A stretch of DNA of 64,000 nucleotides from Escallonia rubra (Eukaryota; Streptophyta; Magnoliopsida; Escalloniales; Escalloniaceae). Shown here one piece after another: positions 13,701-25,180 of the stretch. The stretch spans positions 186,001 through 250,000 of the forward strand of contig JAVXUO010000323.1 in the NCBI GenBank assembly GCA_033065855.1, in the 5' to 3' direction. How positions within the stretch are numbered: position 1 is the stretch's first letter; each line of letters opens with the position of its first letter. The notes below the pieces were generated by a model, which worked only from the letters and a program-made list of their open reading frames with translations, searched no databases and had not been told where the DNA came from. Both the position numbers and the translations under genes were made by a program.

Positions 13701-15020
13701 ATATGAAGACAACCGGCAAAGGAGCATAATATTGTGAAAATTCAATACAAAAAAGTACTTGTTTTGAACAAGTTAGGGCTGCAAAACAGGGTGGTATTTG
13801 TTCTCTAGGCACCTTCCTATCCAACTTTGGGCCATTGCAGTAATTGTTGTACTACAGTCATATTCTATGAGAAAATCTTGAACTCGGAGGCTATGTCTAG
13901 AAAGTTGTTAACTACCTCCCAACCTAGGAAAAAGAAAAAATAAGAAGTTGGCTGTACTTACCTCCCCTCTATAATCATTTAGCTAACAGCTAGAGCATTA
14001 AACAGTGAAATTACAAACTCCAATTTTGCTATAATGCTACTCTGTTGCATGATTTATCAAATGATCACATACTCAGAAAGAAACACGGTCTCACAATTCG
14101 CTCCATCCACCTCTCTCTTGCCAATGTTTTCCTGAGCAGCACGATAAGAAAATAATAGTCAAAAGCATAATCAGTAACTTACCAAAAACAAATAAATTAA
14201 ATAAGAAATAAAACAGAACCCTTGCATATATTCACCGTTAGGCCGCGCAAAACTTGTAGAAAAGACTATAAAGAAATATTTTGAATCAGGAAAATCGCTC
14301 ACAAGTTCATACTTTATTCTCAAAAGTTTTAATTGAGTTAAGCATCTTGCTTCAACAGGAATTCAGTTATTTGTTTCACTTTGACTTCAGCTACCACACA
14401 CAAAGCTAATAACAAATAGAGAAAAGCAAAAACGAAAAAGGAACACCGAAAAACAGAATAACGTCTTATTGATATTAATAGAACTTTATAGGTCCAATGG
14501 GGGCCACACATCCGTTTCCCCAAAATTAAACTCATGAAGAACACCACAAACTTAGGACTATTCTTTCATTTCCTATATTTTCCTTCACTTTCTCTGGTTA
14601 ACAAATCCTACATATTTGAGCTCCGCTCTTACATTTAAGCTTCAGGAGCGTCACTACAGGTTTAATTTCAGCCACACTTAAGAATTACAAAAAAAAAAAA
14701 CTTACGGGAGGGCTTGTATAGGCTTCAAATGCGAAACCAGCGAGAATGACGGCGAGATTGATGTCGAACGGTGGCCGTTCGATCTCTTCCTGCACCGAAA
14801 CGGCCTCGATTTCGAAACTCGCTTTGCAGCAACAACGGAACGAGTAAACTCCATCTTTGCTCTTAAAACTGGAACTCAACTCTCCGATTTTTCCGGAGGA
14901 CGAAAGATGTTTGCGAAGTGGAGAGAAATTAGGGCTCCGAAAATGGTGTAACTTTGGTGAATGAGGGAGGGAGCAGTCGATGAAGTGGAAGTGGGCTTGG
15001 TGAGCTTGTAAAGTGGCCAT
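1749..15020 (-). CDS. Plastid-targeted C2-domain class 3 lipase (18 exons, 865 aa)
   Basis: Predicted triacylglycerol-lipase-type hydrolase, resembling the Arabidopsis At4g13550 family. Exons, minus strand: 15020-14706, 14131-14073, 11427-11346, 11100-11033, 10232-10163, 8156-8075, 7698-7634, 7039-6011, 5882-5820, 5738-5692, 5038-4993, 4887-4808, 4676-4563, 4479-4398, 3068-2943, 2518-2438, 2038-1913, 1811-1749. All introns are GT-AG, and the lengths sum to exactly 866 codons with every phase matching. The first ~60 residues are Ser/basic-rich, as in a chloroplast transit peptide. A C2 domain covers about residues 130-230 (LFVKLKKG, DPWGTSDPYV, KDPTWNEEF). Exon 8 gives a long, mostly disordered linker (248-590). 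The lipase fold follows: FRGTEQ near 606, nucleophile Ser687 in GHSLGG, Asp747 in HRDIIPTVP, and likely catalytic His834 in QHMEDFY. The start at 15020 has good context (CCATGGCC). Ca2+/lipid binding by C2 and plastid location are inferred from family. Confidence 0.9.
9060..9985 (+). pseudogene. Degraded SWIM zinc-finger family pseudogene inside lipase intron 5
   Basis: Lies antisense to the lipase in the intron between exons 10232-10163 and 8156-8075. Broken frames read pieces of a plant SWIM-type zinc-finger protein. Near 9120-9260 are WMRALCNRV, YDPLVDIFTIREVFQCS and ICLWR; near 9355-9445 are SGTKELFEHLTDDFVDSSEF and MEYFKAV; near 9510-9660 are LKLRLLNEKDPG, HRADWLVN, LGTKVHCHFWLDEYS. Several stops and frameshifts separate them, so it is not functional. 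A second stretch at 9846-9945 reads like the N terminus of the same family (IPVQNP, then ISFADLVWSKVES in another frame), placed downstream of the C-terminal part. That order suggests two insertions or a rearrangement. No introns are visible in the matching parts, suggesting retroposition. The family call rests on recalled conserved phrases; fragment edges are approximate. Confidence 0.65.
12684..12699. repeat. Poly(C) tract
   Basis: A run of 16 C in lipase intron 2, followed by AACCCAGCC. Runs of this kind are unstable and often mark transposon edges, but no flanking element is resolved here. Confidence 0.8.
12848..12915. repeat. Perfect 34-bp tandem duplication
   Basis: Two identical head-to-tail copies, 12848-12881 and 12882-12915, each beginning GTTATTTGATACC and ending GATTTATTT. 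It lies in lipase intron 2 (14072-11428). The identity of the copies suggests a recent duplication. Confidence 0.9.
13500..13652 (-). mobile_element. Au-like tRNA-derived SINE fragment in lipase intron 2
   Basis: Read on the minus strand it has a tRNA-like head with a B box (GGTCATGGGTTCGAATGCGG), preceded by GGTTGCTCCAATGTG. It continues through GGAATAGCC and GGAAGGGCAGGAGCC to an end CACTGGGCAGCCACTTTT. The ordered phrases match the general plan of plant Au SINEs: an RNA polymerase III promoter in the head, a conserved GGGCTGCC-type tail and a T-rich end. The A box is weak (GGTGCAAGGGTAAGG) and no clear target duplication was found. Probably an old, inactive copy. Confidence 0.6.
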
Positions 15021-15558
15021 GGAAGAGAGGGAGGGGATAGAGTGGCAGTTTGTGTAAATTTTGGGAAGGAGGATTTTGCGGGAATGTAGCTAAGTGGTCG
15101 AGTCTAGATACTGGTGGACGTTTCATATTTTTAGACGGCCAGTTCCTTTGAATTAGGGTGTGCCACGTCACAAAGGACTCCTAAGTTCCGGGGAAGAATG
15201 CAGCAAATGCCCCACTTCTATGCGAAATTATGCTTGTTTAGTACCAAAAAAAATATTGGGTTTTTTAGGGACCAATAAAATCTGGATGGGCATTTTGAGA
15301 CACTCATGACATAAGGAATAAGAACTTCCGAAGTGAGTGTGTCAAATTTGATTTCATATGTCAGACATAAGTACGATAGATGTAATTACAACATTACACT
15401 TATTGACATATCATGCAAGCACGAAAGACGTGTTTTTACGAGCTTTAAAGAAGTCACCGACGTTGCCTGTACAGACCTATGTCCTACACTCTACGCACCG
15501 CATATAGATCTAGACTTATAGCCACCCTTTCATAAAGAAATATCTATACTTCTATATA
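15021..15558 (-). promoter_or_regulatory. Putative promoter and 5' UTR of the lipase gene
   Basis: The 540 bp between the lipase start codon (15020) and the first Helitron edge (15559). It is the only non-repeat-looking sequence upstream of the gene, so the promoter should lie here. No strong TATA box stands out at a typical distance. The inference is positional only. Confidence 0.35.
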
Positions 15559-18500
15559 TCTATACTACTTATAAAAGTGTGAATGAGTGTAAATTATTTT
15601 TTGAACAAAAATACCCTTCATATATTTTTGAATCACTCAATTGTCATTTCAAGTTCCTAAAATCTAGATTCTTTTAAGGGATAATAGCGTAAAATACTCT
15701 TGTGATTTGGGATAGTTGCAAAAAGACCCTGTTGTTACAAAAGTTACAAGAAGATACATTTGGTGTTAATTTTGTTGTAACCGTTAGAAAAATCGTCCAA
15801 GTTGACGGAGTGTGATATTCGTTTTCTTAAAAGATGCGTTTGATATATTTTAGTATATTAAAAAGACTAAATTATCCTCCCTTTTTTTTCCTCTCCCACT
15901 CAAGTCCCAATTTCTTCTCCCATCCAATCAAACCCTAATCCTAGCCACCACCATCACCAACCAAATCCCTAGCCGCCACCCTCACCCAGCCCCATCCACT
16001 ATTCCACCGCCCATTTCAGCCACTGCCTTGCCCCCTGCCTCCTGCCTCATGCCCAATACCAACATCATTCATAAAAATAAAAAAAAAACCTAAATCTGGT
16101 TTATATAGAGGGGCAATATCGACATTTTTATCATTCTGTTACGAAAATTGACGGGTGCGACACATTTGTTAGCTCGGGTGTCTTCTTGCAACTTTTGTAA
16201 TAACGGGGGTCTTTTTGCAACTACTCCAAACTACAAGGATAGTTTATTCAATTATCCCTTCTTTTAATTAACAAGTCCACCTTTTTCACTTTGATAAAAG
16301 TTACAATTAATAGATGGATATCTTTTACACTTCTCGTGACACTTTCATTTAATATATATAAATTTATTTTAATGTCACTTACAACTTGATGCTTGGTATA
16401 AAATAGGATGTGAAACACATGACCATAGCATCTTATATACTAATTTCAACTATTTCGTTTTTTATTTTTATATGACCATTAGTTAATGATGTTTTTTGCT
16501 TACTATAGACGAATTCCACTCTCATTTTCTCTTAGCAGATAATTGGTTCTATCTTTTATGTTGGCATTGAAAATCTGGTAATACAATTCAATGGAAAAGA
16601 AAAGACAAAAAATTGGACATGCTTAAATTTTTCTACTCACTTGCGTTTTGATTTAAGACCTGATATTGTGTATGTGTGTGTGCATGTGTGAGTGTGTGGG
16701 CGTATGTGTATAGTGGATATGTGTAATTTATTTTTAGACACAAATACCCTTATACACTTCTACATATTACATCAATGCCTTTCAAATGTACCACCTCTGT
16801 AATTTCTGACTTATCTCAAACCGCTTTTACGTTCCCTTTTCATGTAAACGACTCTACACCTTCATACATCTCTTATAATTTAATTGTTCTGACTTCTCCG
16901 TCTCCACTATGTCAAGTGGCAAGATGATTAACCTTTGCACTTGTTATCCAAAGTTTGTTTAGAGGTAACTTAATTCTATGTTCTTAAACTTAGTTGCTTA
17001 ATATAAAAAAGGTTAATATCCTTTTTGAGTATGTAAGTTCGAAACGAGTGTTGATTTAAGAGTTTATCTAGCTTCCAACTCTATAAAGGTAAGCTCCTTA
17101 ACCATTTCTAATATTTACAAACCTTTGACATTTTTAGGACGATGCATGATAATTATAGGGTCTATTTTAAGTGTTAGCTTTTACCATACATATCACAATA
17201 TTTTCAGCACCAAGATTCTATTTTTTTTTTGTCGGTAAAAAATTGTTCTACAGATAAAATGGAGGGAGTCAAGCCTTCACTTGTCAGGGTGTGCATTTAT
17301 TCGATGTTAAATGACTAAGAGGCAGTATTATTGATAGAGATTATGTCTCAGTCGTTAATAACTTTGAAAACATCCCATGTACTAGATATGAAGAACTATC
17401 GAATATGGAGCGAGACACCTAACCCTCCAAAACAAATTTATTAAGATATTCTTACAAAATTGTGAATATGTAAACGTTATTTGACTACGTGTAAGGTTTG
17501 AATCTTCTATTCTTGTATACGATAAAGTCACTATTTCGTATCTATAAATTATGCCTTATAGACTTAATCAAAGAGAAAGTGAAGGAATATCATTGCTAAG
17601 AGCTAAAAATAGATTAGATAAGAGAAAATTCTTTAGGAATCACAAAAATTGAAGAAGCCTATTCGTAGCCATGCAACATGGCCAAAAATAACCTACAAAG
17701 TTATGATTTCAATCATTTGCTGTTGAGAAACTACCACACAATAACTTTTCATTTAAAAACGTTAAAATTACATGTCAATGACTCATTTATAGAACTGCAG
17801 CGTGATTGAGGTCCTAGCCAGATACTTCTTCTTGTTTATAAAACTGAACATGTATTCTGAAATTTGTATGGCATCATTAGGATTTCTAAAATTTTTCTAA
17901 AAGTTAAGCATATTATTGTTTCACAAATCTGATACAGTAATCATCATCCATAGTATCTTTTGATTCTATGCTTACTCCAAAGTCGCATCACGCATCCACT
18001 TTGAATTTTTTTTATACCATCTTCTTCTAATTTGATGAAGATAACGGTCAATATTCAAATCAGAGACTACTTGAAAATTATCGAGATAAAGCACACTCAA
18101 TTGTGAAGAACAATACTTGTATAAATTATATGGGTTACAGTCAGTCCATGTTAGTAAAGTACTTATTTAAGTACACTCATAAGACACACGAAAAAATAAA
18201 CCAAAGTTCTTGAAGAAAATGTAGTGAAGAAAATTTTGGCAGGTTACAATCGAAGCAAAAATGTCAACGAGACTAAATAGTATATAAACATTCATATTAA
18301 CTAAAAATAGACATCAAGAGGGCCAAAAGTATATACCACTTAGCCTAAGTTAGCGTTCGAGAAATACAACTAACACAATCTTTAATAGATGAAACACTTT
18401 TGGTATTGACTAGACGTCCAACGCTCTAGCTATATAATGATAATGCATGAATGTATATCTCTATCTCTAGTATATGTGCAATGTTTTCCGATTGATAGGT

Positions 18501-18859
18501 AGAACATGAGAGGGGTTATTGAAATAGCTTGACCACTTGGTTTATCTAAATAAACTATAACTTTGATCTCAACGGGTTGTTTCGCGGCTCGATAGATCTT
18601 GACATTGAGTTATTTTCGGTCTTACATGTTATATACATGGTTGAAAAAGGTGATTTACATGCTTATTCCATGTTTATAAATGTCTTCTATGAGCAAAATA
18701 TTTTGACTTGCGCACATATTCTCATATGCCAGTTGCTTAGCAACTAATATGTTAAATTGCGTATGTATTTTCTCTTAATTATGTACTTGATTTTTCTTGT
18801 GATGCATACTGATTTTTCTAACTATGAACCTTTTAAATATTGGTGTTGCACTCAACTAG
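15559..18859 (+). mobile_element. Helitron-like element (first of the chain)
   Basis: The 5' end follows an A and reads TCTATACTACTTATAAAAG, a typical plant Helitron 5' end. The 3' end reads GGTGTTGCACTCAACTAG followed by T: CTAG terminus with a very short possible hairpin. No Rep/helicase coding is seen, so it would be non-autonomous. It is interrupted by a Mutator-like MITE (15678-16258). A second 5'-like segment near 16660-16760 suggests it may be a composite of several copies. Assigning one 3' end to this 5' end is a guess. Confidence 0.4.
15678..16258. mobile_element. Mutator-like MITE, 581 bp, perfect 9-bp target duplication
   Basis: Long terminal inverted repeats begin GGGATAATAGCG on the left. 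The reverse complement of the right end begins GGGATAATTGAATA. The arms then share blocks such as AGTTGCAAAAAGACCC and TTACAAAAGTT over roughly 80-100 bp. The flanks are the identical 9-mer TTCTTTTAA at 15669-15677 and 16259-16267. A 9-bp duplication and long TIRs are the hallmarks of Mutator-like elements. There is no coding capacity; the interior is C/A-rich. Confidence 0.88.
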
Positions 18860-18863
18860 TTAC
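16268..18863. other. AT-rich Helitron-associated DNA without genes
   Basis: No gene is recognised. It has short AT-rich stretches, a TG-rich run at 16665-16720 and a repeated Helitron-type 5' phrase (ACACAAATACCCTTA near 16739). All open frames are short and unlike any family I know. Confidence 0.5.
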
Positions 18864-21220
18864 TTCTAAAAGTCTTAATCTTTGTAAATCCTTTTTTAGT
18901 AAAAAATACCCTTACATAAACTTTTAATGACATTATTGTCCTCGATAATAAAATAAATGAGTTGATGTTATGGCATGTGAAAGAGTCTCCATCTCTAAAT
19001 GCTAATTAAAGCAGGTTATGTATGGTTTATGGTACTAGCACTATGATATTTGTGATGTAAGGTGATGTAATGTAAATTTGATAGTCATGGTGATGTCATG
19101 ATAATGAGACAAACTATGTAATTAATATTTTCTATTAATGCCACTCTCTCATTAACCCAAAATAATAATAATAATTAAAGCAAGTTCTACCCCCAAGTTA
19201 ACTTATCAAATGCATGGTCCTCTCTCTAAATGAATTAAAAATCGTTCAAACTTTTTGCCAACCTTTCAAATTCTAAGATGTTAAAACGTGTGCCTATATC
19301 TCTCTATCTTAAAAGTCTAACGTGTTTAGTCGTGTTTCTACACATTTTTATCACCAAAATGGCCTTTGAGATACTCCATATTACAGTACAAGCTATCCTC
19401 CCCCCTTTTCCTGTTTTCCAAAATCAATGCATCCTTGCGTTAACTGCTCGCGTCATTTCCAATCGTCATAATATATATAATTGAACAAAAAACCTAACCG
19501 GTGCTTCTTTTACTCCAATCGACCTTGCAAGCTAACCGCCTGTATCCAAACCCAATGCACCCTAATACTCCAACCGCCATTTTCAATGCGAAGAGGAAGA
19601 TACCAGCACATATCCACGTTTCAATCCCGTGAGTGTAATCGGAGTAGAGGAATCAGAGTAAAAGAATTGATAACGGGCAACATTGGTATCCAAACAAAGG
19701 ACACCAACATAACTGAGCCACTACAATCGTGGACATCAACATTTATATGCAACCTCCTGAACCTTCCAAAACGCAATTACCTCTTCTGGTTTTCAGTTGG
19801 ACAAAACATTCAGCCAACATAAATGTTCAAGTGCTGGATTACTTTGTGAATTGTGGCTTTCTCACAATTATCTTCCTCTTCTAGTAAATCAACTGTGTAG
19901 CATTGCCTCCGTCGTCAACGCTCTGTTAGGATTCTTGTACCGATCCCTGCACTTTGCTTACCGGCTTTCAACTTCATTAAGTAGACTAAAAAAAGAGGAG
20001 GCATGTGGAACTTGGGCACCTTTCACTTCGTTTTTCTTTTAGAACCTCGAGATAAAAGGGTCCATTTGATTCAATTCATGAATTAGCCCACTATGAGTCA
20101 AAAACAAATTATCCTCAGCATGGCTAGCCCCAAGAGCCATTAATAGCCTTTTCCTGGCAAGCCTTTACATTATGTTGTCGGTTCAATAAAAGATGACTGT
20201 CATTTCAATGCCATATTACTTGATGTTTGAACATATGTCAACGCACCTATTTTGGCAAGGTACTTTCTTGCTCGACTCATGTTTGATAAAATTCCTAGCT
20301 GAGGTCTAATCCTTTAATTATAATTATTATGTTTGCGTTGGCGGTTCATCTTCTCTCTCACTACATAATGATTTATCATTCTACTCGCATACATTCCTTT
20401 ACTTCAATATATGCTTTTATACTTGCACAAATGGACTTTCTCGATTACATGTTGATTGCATGTGAACAAATAGATAAAACTCATTCGATGCACACAATAC
20501 ATTTATGTCTATGCTTTTGTCCTGCAAATCGTAGTTGATTAACTTTTGTGTCTATGTTTTTGTCTTCATAATCTCAAATTTTTTTGTTCGTGCAATACCT
20601 AAGAAAGCAAAATTGGGGGTACTAATCGAATCCCTTAGTAACTATTTTGGGTTGCGTTTCTTTTAGTTATACGAGGATCATTTCTATATGGTTAATTAAT
20701 TAGTGTTGGAGTACTAACGTGTATATCATGTAATCTTCTTGTCATTTGTGTGTATGCTGCAAATTGACACTTTCGCTACGGCTATATGTGAATAAGTTAT
20801 ATATGTTACGTTCAAGCTATGTTCCTATCGTAACAAGTACTTCTTTCATTCTAGCTTGATTCTTCCTCCATATTTATATATTTGTTGAAAAACTATGGAT
20901 GTCTCATTTAATAAAATAATTGAACACAGTTGACTGTTTTGTTGAGTACACTTTTATATTAATCAGCAAGTCATTGATTAGGTATCTTGCTTTGATTTTG
21001 ATTACAACACTTACAAGAGTAATTTTCTCATTATGCTCAACCGTGTAACTTTGAATATATAGAGGCGATGCAAGGGCTAACTTAATTACCACAAGAGAAC
21101 ATCGTCTTAAGTACGAGAGAGAAGCAATTGTTCAGGTGTAATAGAATAACGAGAGCTGCCTAAAGAAAGAGTTTCTAATTAGAGTGTCCCATAAGTTCGG
21201 GTTAAAATTGGGGTGGGTGG

Positions 21221-21225
21221 GTGTA

Positions 21226-21273
<48 letters not shown>
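21221..21273. repeat. Compound (GT)n-(GA)n microsatellite
   Basis: About ten GT units run directly into about fourteen GA units. A candidate polymorphic marker with no gene nearby. Confidence 0.9.
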
Positions 21274-21275
<2 letters not shown>

Positions 21276-22548
21276 CAGCTATAAGGGAATCAATACAAAG
21301 AAAAATCTACGGATATAACTTTTACTTACGGTTTTCTAATTTGCCCGAGAAAACTATTTGCTGATTCTTAAGGTTAGAGTGCTGGAATGAAGCTTTTCGA
21401 GCTTAGGAGATTGAGAGCAATAATAATTTCTAAGATAATCATGACAATAACTACATCATCATTGTTTGGGTATTTAGATCAGTGACAAGGTTTGCACGTG
21501 GAAAAAAAAAATCAGATTTTTGGGAGTTAAATTTACGTAGCGTAGTAAATTTGGGGTGACGGTGTTGCAAAACAAGGTACTGACACTGTGACGATTCCTT
21601 TGGGATAAAGGAGAACAATTGGTCTGGCTCAACATAACTCACTGGTTATGTCGTGCTCATTACTCATCAGTTGCATATGTGAGAGGGGAGGGTATGAATT
21701 TGTCAGTGGTAGGTCTAGAGAGAGAAGAAGAAGAAGAAGATATGGATCTGTTTTCTGTTGATTAGGTATCAGTTGATTTACTTAGCAACAATACATGAGA
21801 TGGGAAAATCGTTGAGAATGTCACCTTAAAGAAAAAGCAAACTTATGAAACGATCATTCAAAAAATCTGTCCTTTTAATTTAAGTTGACGGGACTGTTTG
21901 CATTGTTGCATGCCATGCGCACTAAGCGAATTGCATTCGTACGCATAACCATGAACTTGAAAAAAGCTTGTTTGAACTTTGAAGGTCTAAGACTCTCATT
22001 CTAGCAACTAAGAAGGAAACCTTGTTCCTCTAGAATTGGAGTAGTCGATCACATTGGCATATTCCTAGATTCAAAATGGAAAGGTGTGAGCAACTTTGAA
22101 ACGTTGAAAGCACTTTTTGGATGCAAGATATTTACGTTTTTAGTTGGGTTGATTGCCATAACTGATGCATTCTTTGTCTAGGTTATACATACTTATGAAT
22201 CTTTGTTGTCAAATTTGTGATGTTTGACCATGAAAAGTAAGAGCAATTTTGTTTTTGAAGTGGGCTATTATGGAGAAAAGATCTTCATGCAGTTGTTGCT
22301 GAAGATATGTTAATTGTTATGACTTTATATGTTGTTTGCATGCAGATTTTTGTTCCAGAGTTGCCCAGTTAAGTTCATTTGCATAGCCCTTTTAAAAAGA
22401 CATGTGTTTGGTACAAACTTTAGGCTGAACACTAGGAATATATTTGCTAAATAGATTTATAATCCCTAGAAATGGAGTTTGGCAGGATATAAATCCTATT
22501 GATTACATTGTTGAGGCAAATTGATAAAAGACACAATTTACTTATGAA

Positions 22549-22836
22549 GGCTCTGTTTGACAACACTGTTTTTTTTGTTTTCAGTTTTCAAAAAAAATAA
22601 ATTTAAAGAGCAGTTTAATTTTTTTTTTTTTACAAAAACAAATGTGTGTTTGATAACCCAGTTTTTATTTTGAGTTTTTTTTTTGGTGTTTGATAACCCA
22701 ATTTTTATTTTGAGTTTCTTCTTCAGTTTAAAAACTGATTTTTTAAACTGAAGAAGAAAAAAAGAAAAATGGTTACCAAACGCAACTTTTTTTTCCAGTT
22801 TCCAAAACTGGAAAAAAAAGAGTGTCAAACAGGGCC
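22549..22836. mobile_element. Hairpin-rich MITE, 288 bp
   Basis: Terminal inverted repeats: left GGCTCTGTTTGACAACACT; reverse complement of the right GGCCCTGTTTGACACTCT. Inside are two copies of a phrase GTTTGATAACCCA spaced 40 bp apart. There is also a perfect 19-bp inverted repeat (22716-22734 and 22740-22758) with a 5-nt loop. The target duplication is not clear. The ends resemble those of the Tourist-like element that flanks the gypsy insertion (49506 and 60212). Confidence 0.75.
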
Positions 22837-23237
22837 GAGTTTTTGGCTTTTTCTTTCTTGATCTTGATAAGTTGTTGAATCTGCTTTACAATTAAGGTGT
22901 ATTGGACGATATCAGATGCATTTTTAAAGGAGCATGACATGGAAGGAAAAATGATTTGAAGCAATCCCTTTAAAGATTGAAAAGTCTTCAAGGAGCAATT
23001 GCCGCATCAAAAGAGTTGAATTTTGGACTATGGTGTGAACCAATCTCCTCTTGAGGACTTTTTCCCTTTTTCGTTTTTGCTAGCCTTTTGAAAGGTTAGG
23101 TTCTTAAATGCTGGCTCCCATTTTTTATGTAGGACAAAAATTATCCTTTTTTTGATTCCTCCTAAGCGACCTTAACGATGAAGCATCATTGCTTTATCTC
23201 TTTTTGTCCATAAAAGAGAAACTGAGATCGAGTTCAC

Positions 23238-24200
23238 CAGGGGCGGATCCAGAAAGTCTAACCGGGGGGGGGGGGGCAAAAAGACATAAAAAATTTGATG
23301 ACTAACTAAATGAATGAAGAAGGTTCAAGTTTACATAAACCATGAAAAATAAAAAACACTAAGATTAAATGTAGTTCATCAAGGTTTCACAAAACAAGAA
23401 AAGTAACTATATACATTGAAGGGTAAAGCAGAACTCAGCGTTCTTTATAGTCACGAAAATCATCAATGATCGAGTCTATAGTAAACGTTTCCACAATATC
23501 TTTCTCAATGTGTACAATCAAAGAATCCGTGAGAAAATCATTATCCATCTTATTTCGGAGTTGAGTTTTGACCATCTTCATAACCGAAAATGCTCGTTCA
23601 GTAGTTGCAGTACGATAAATGTATAGTAAATTGCTCGGTTCGTGTTATAATTAGCGTAACTATTGAGTACGATAAATGTATAGTAAATTGTTCAGTTCGT
23701 ATTTTTTTTGTAACTATTGAATACATTAATACTATAAGAATTAAACTAACGATAGCTTAACTATTGAAATAGTGTAACAATTGAATACGTTAATACTATA
23801 AAAATTAAACTAATGAATAGCGTAACTATTAAAATAGCGTAACAATTGAATACATTAATACGATAATTAGCGTAACTATTGAATTTGTTAATACTTCAAG
23901 AATTAAACTTAAAACAAAAGAACTCACCTCGATCAATTCGTATTTTTTCGTAATTCGGAGATTTGAAATTTAGGATTTGGAAGAATGAAGAATGAGAACG
24001 AAAATATTATGACGGCCGGTGACTCAAAGAATAAAGAATACAACAAAAAGAAACCCTAATCAATTAGTTACGATACAATGGCATTTTTGTAAATACGTAA
24101 AATATGAGTATCTAATTGAAATAACTAAAAAAAAAAAATTCAAAAAGTTGGGGGGTGCCGTGCCCCCCCCCCCCCCGGTCAGGCAGGAGCTCCGCCACTG
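23238..24200 (-). mobile_element. Non-autonomous hAT element, 963 bp, 8-bp TSD
   Basis: The left end is CAGGGGCGGATCCAG. The reverse complement of the right end is CAGTGGCGGAGCTCC, a typical hAT-type TIR. It is flanked by the perfect 8-bp direct repeat GAGTTCAC (23230-23237 and 24201-24208). Poly(G) and poly(C) runs sit just inside the ends. It retains only the C-terminal part of a transposase on the minus strand, so most of the coding region has been lost. Confidence 0.9.
23435..23615 (-). pseudogene. hAT transposase C-terminal dimerisation remnant
   Basis: A minus-strand reading ending at a stop (23437-23435) gives a hAT C-terminal dimerisation motif: TTERAFSVMK, then LRNKMDNDFL, SLIVHIEKDI. 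It matches the family of ZMYM1-like plant hAT proteins, including the larger copy at 28.4-30.6 kb. The catalytic core is absent. It sits inside the 963-bp hAT element and supports its classification. Confidence 0.85.
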
Positions 24201-24423
24201 GAGTTCACCTTATGTTAGTTGCGTACTGCCAGTCTAATGCCTTCTGATACAAGACATCATATTCATGAGAATGTAGACAATTTATATATACTGAAAAACG
24301 GCTTGCTATCTTATACGAGACATGCGAGCTTTTATTAATGTTTCGCGAAGTAAAAGAGAATACTGATTGACGGACCAATTTTGCTAACAAGCATAGTGCA
24401 ACGCACTTAAGAAACAACTAGTA

Positions 24424-25176
24424 TCTATAAAAGCTTGCCCTATCGATTTCCAAAATGCCCCATACCACTCCTTCGAACCTTTTTCTTGACTTTCCCTCTC
24501 ACCTCCTTGTTAAATGATGACTACATATCAGCCAGAATCAATCGTTGCAACTTTTCATGTCCGATGTATCGTGTGACTAGATAGTGAGAGAGGCTTTATC
24601 ACACAATGAAATGTTCTCTCTTTCTGGCCTCTATTTGAAACTTTGGATATCGTTTTCTACAATACAAAATATATCACATTACACTCTGTACTAATCAAAA
24701 AATAGAGAAAATTACTTATGTTGATTAAAATACCATCTTTTTACACATTTACATGTCAAAAAAAGGGGGGTGAAACCGAATAATGTATTTGCACGGAGCT
24801 GTGGGTAGTGTTTGAGTTTAGTGCATATGCAAACATAACTTGAAAATTATAACCAAATGTAAAGCCTTTGAAGACACGAATCTGAAAAATATTGAACAGG
24901 ATATCTAAATAAAGATCATAATCATCTGGTTGAATCAATTACTTGTATATTTATGAACAAAGTAGTTCTAAGGAAGCAACAACAGATGGCTTCTCAAAAT
25001 GACAACTAACAAATATGGAGGATTGTTTTATGTAACGTCACGCACTAATGAGAGAAAAAAAACTCTCATTAACACGACATGTTAAATGAATAATTCGATA
25101 CAATTCCACTTATGCCTATTTATGTGGCTTCATATTAACGTTAATGTACACGTGCAACGCACGTGCATTCACCTAG
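24424..25176 (+). mobile_element. Short non-autonomous Helitron, 753 bp
   Basis: The 5' end follows an A and reads TCTATAAAAGC, only 2 bp after the previous CTAG end. The 3' end is canonical: a perfect 7-bp stem CACGTGC / GCACGTG (25149-25155, 25159-25165) with loop AAC, then CATTCAC and terminal CTAG (25173-25176) followed by T. No target duplication is expected for Helitrons. No coding sequence. Confidence 0.7.
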
Positions 25177-25180
25177 TACT

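Larger units (their letters stand above)
18864..24421 (+). mobile_element. Helitron-like interval (second of the chain)
   Basis: Begins TTCTAAAAGTCTTAATC five bases after the preceding CTAG end. It ends with a hairpin-like AGTGCAACGCACT, then AAGAAACAACTAG followed by T. The interval hosts a (TG)n(GA)n microsatellite, a hairpin MITE and a hAT element. At 5.5 kb it may hold more than one Helitron or unrelated debris. No RepHel protein is visible. Ends are supported; continuity is inferred. Confidence 0.35.

Noticed and set aside
13411..13824. 137-codon minus-strand ORF in lipase intron 2
   Set aside because: Runs through the Au-like SINE and has no splice-compatible place in the lipase gene.
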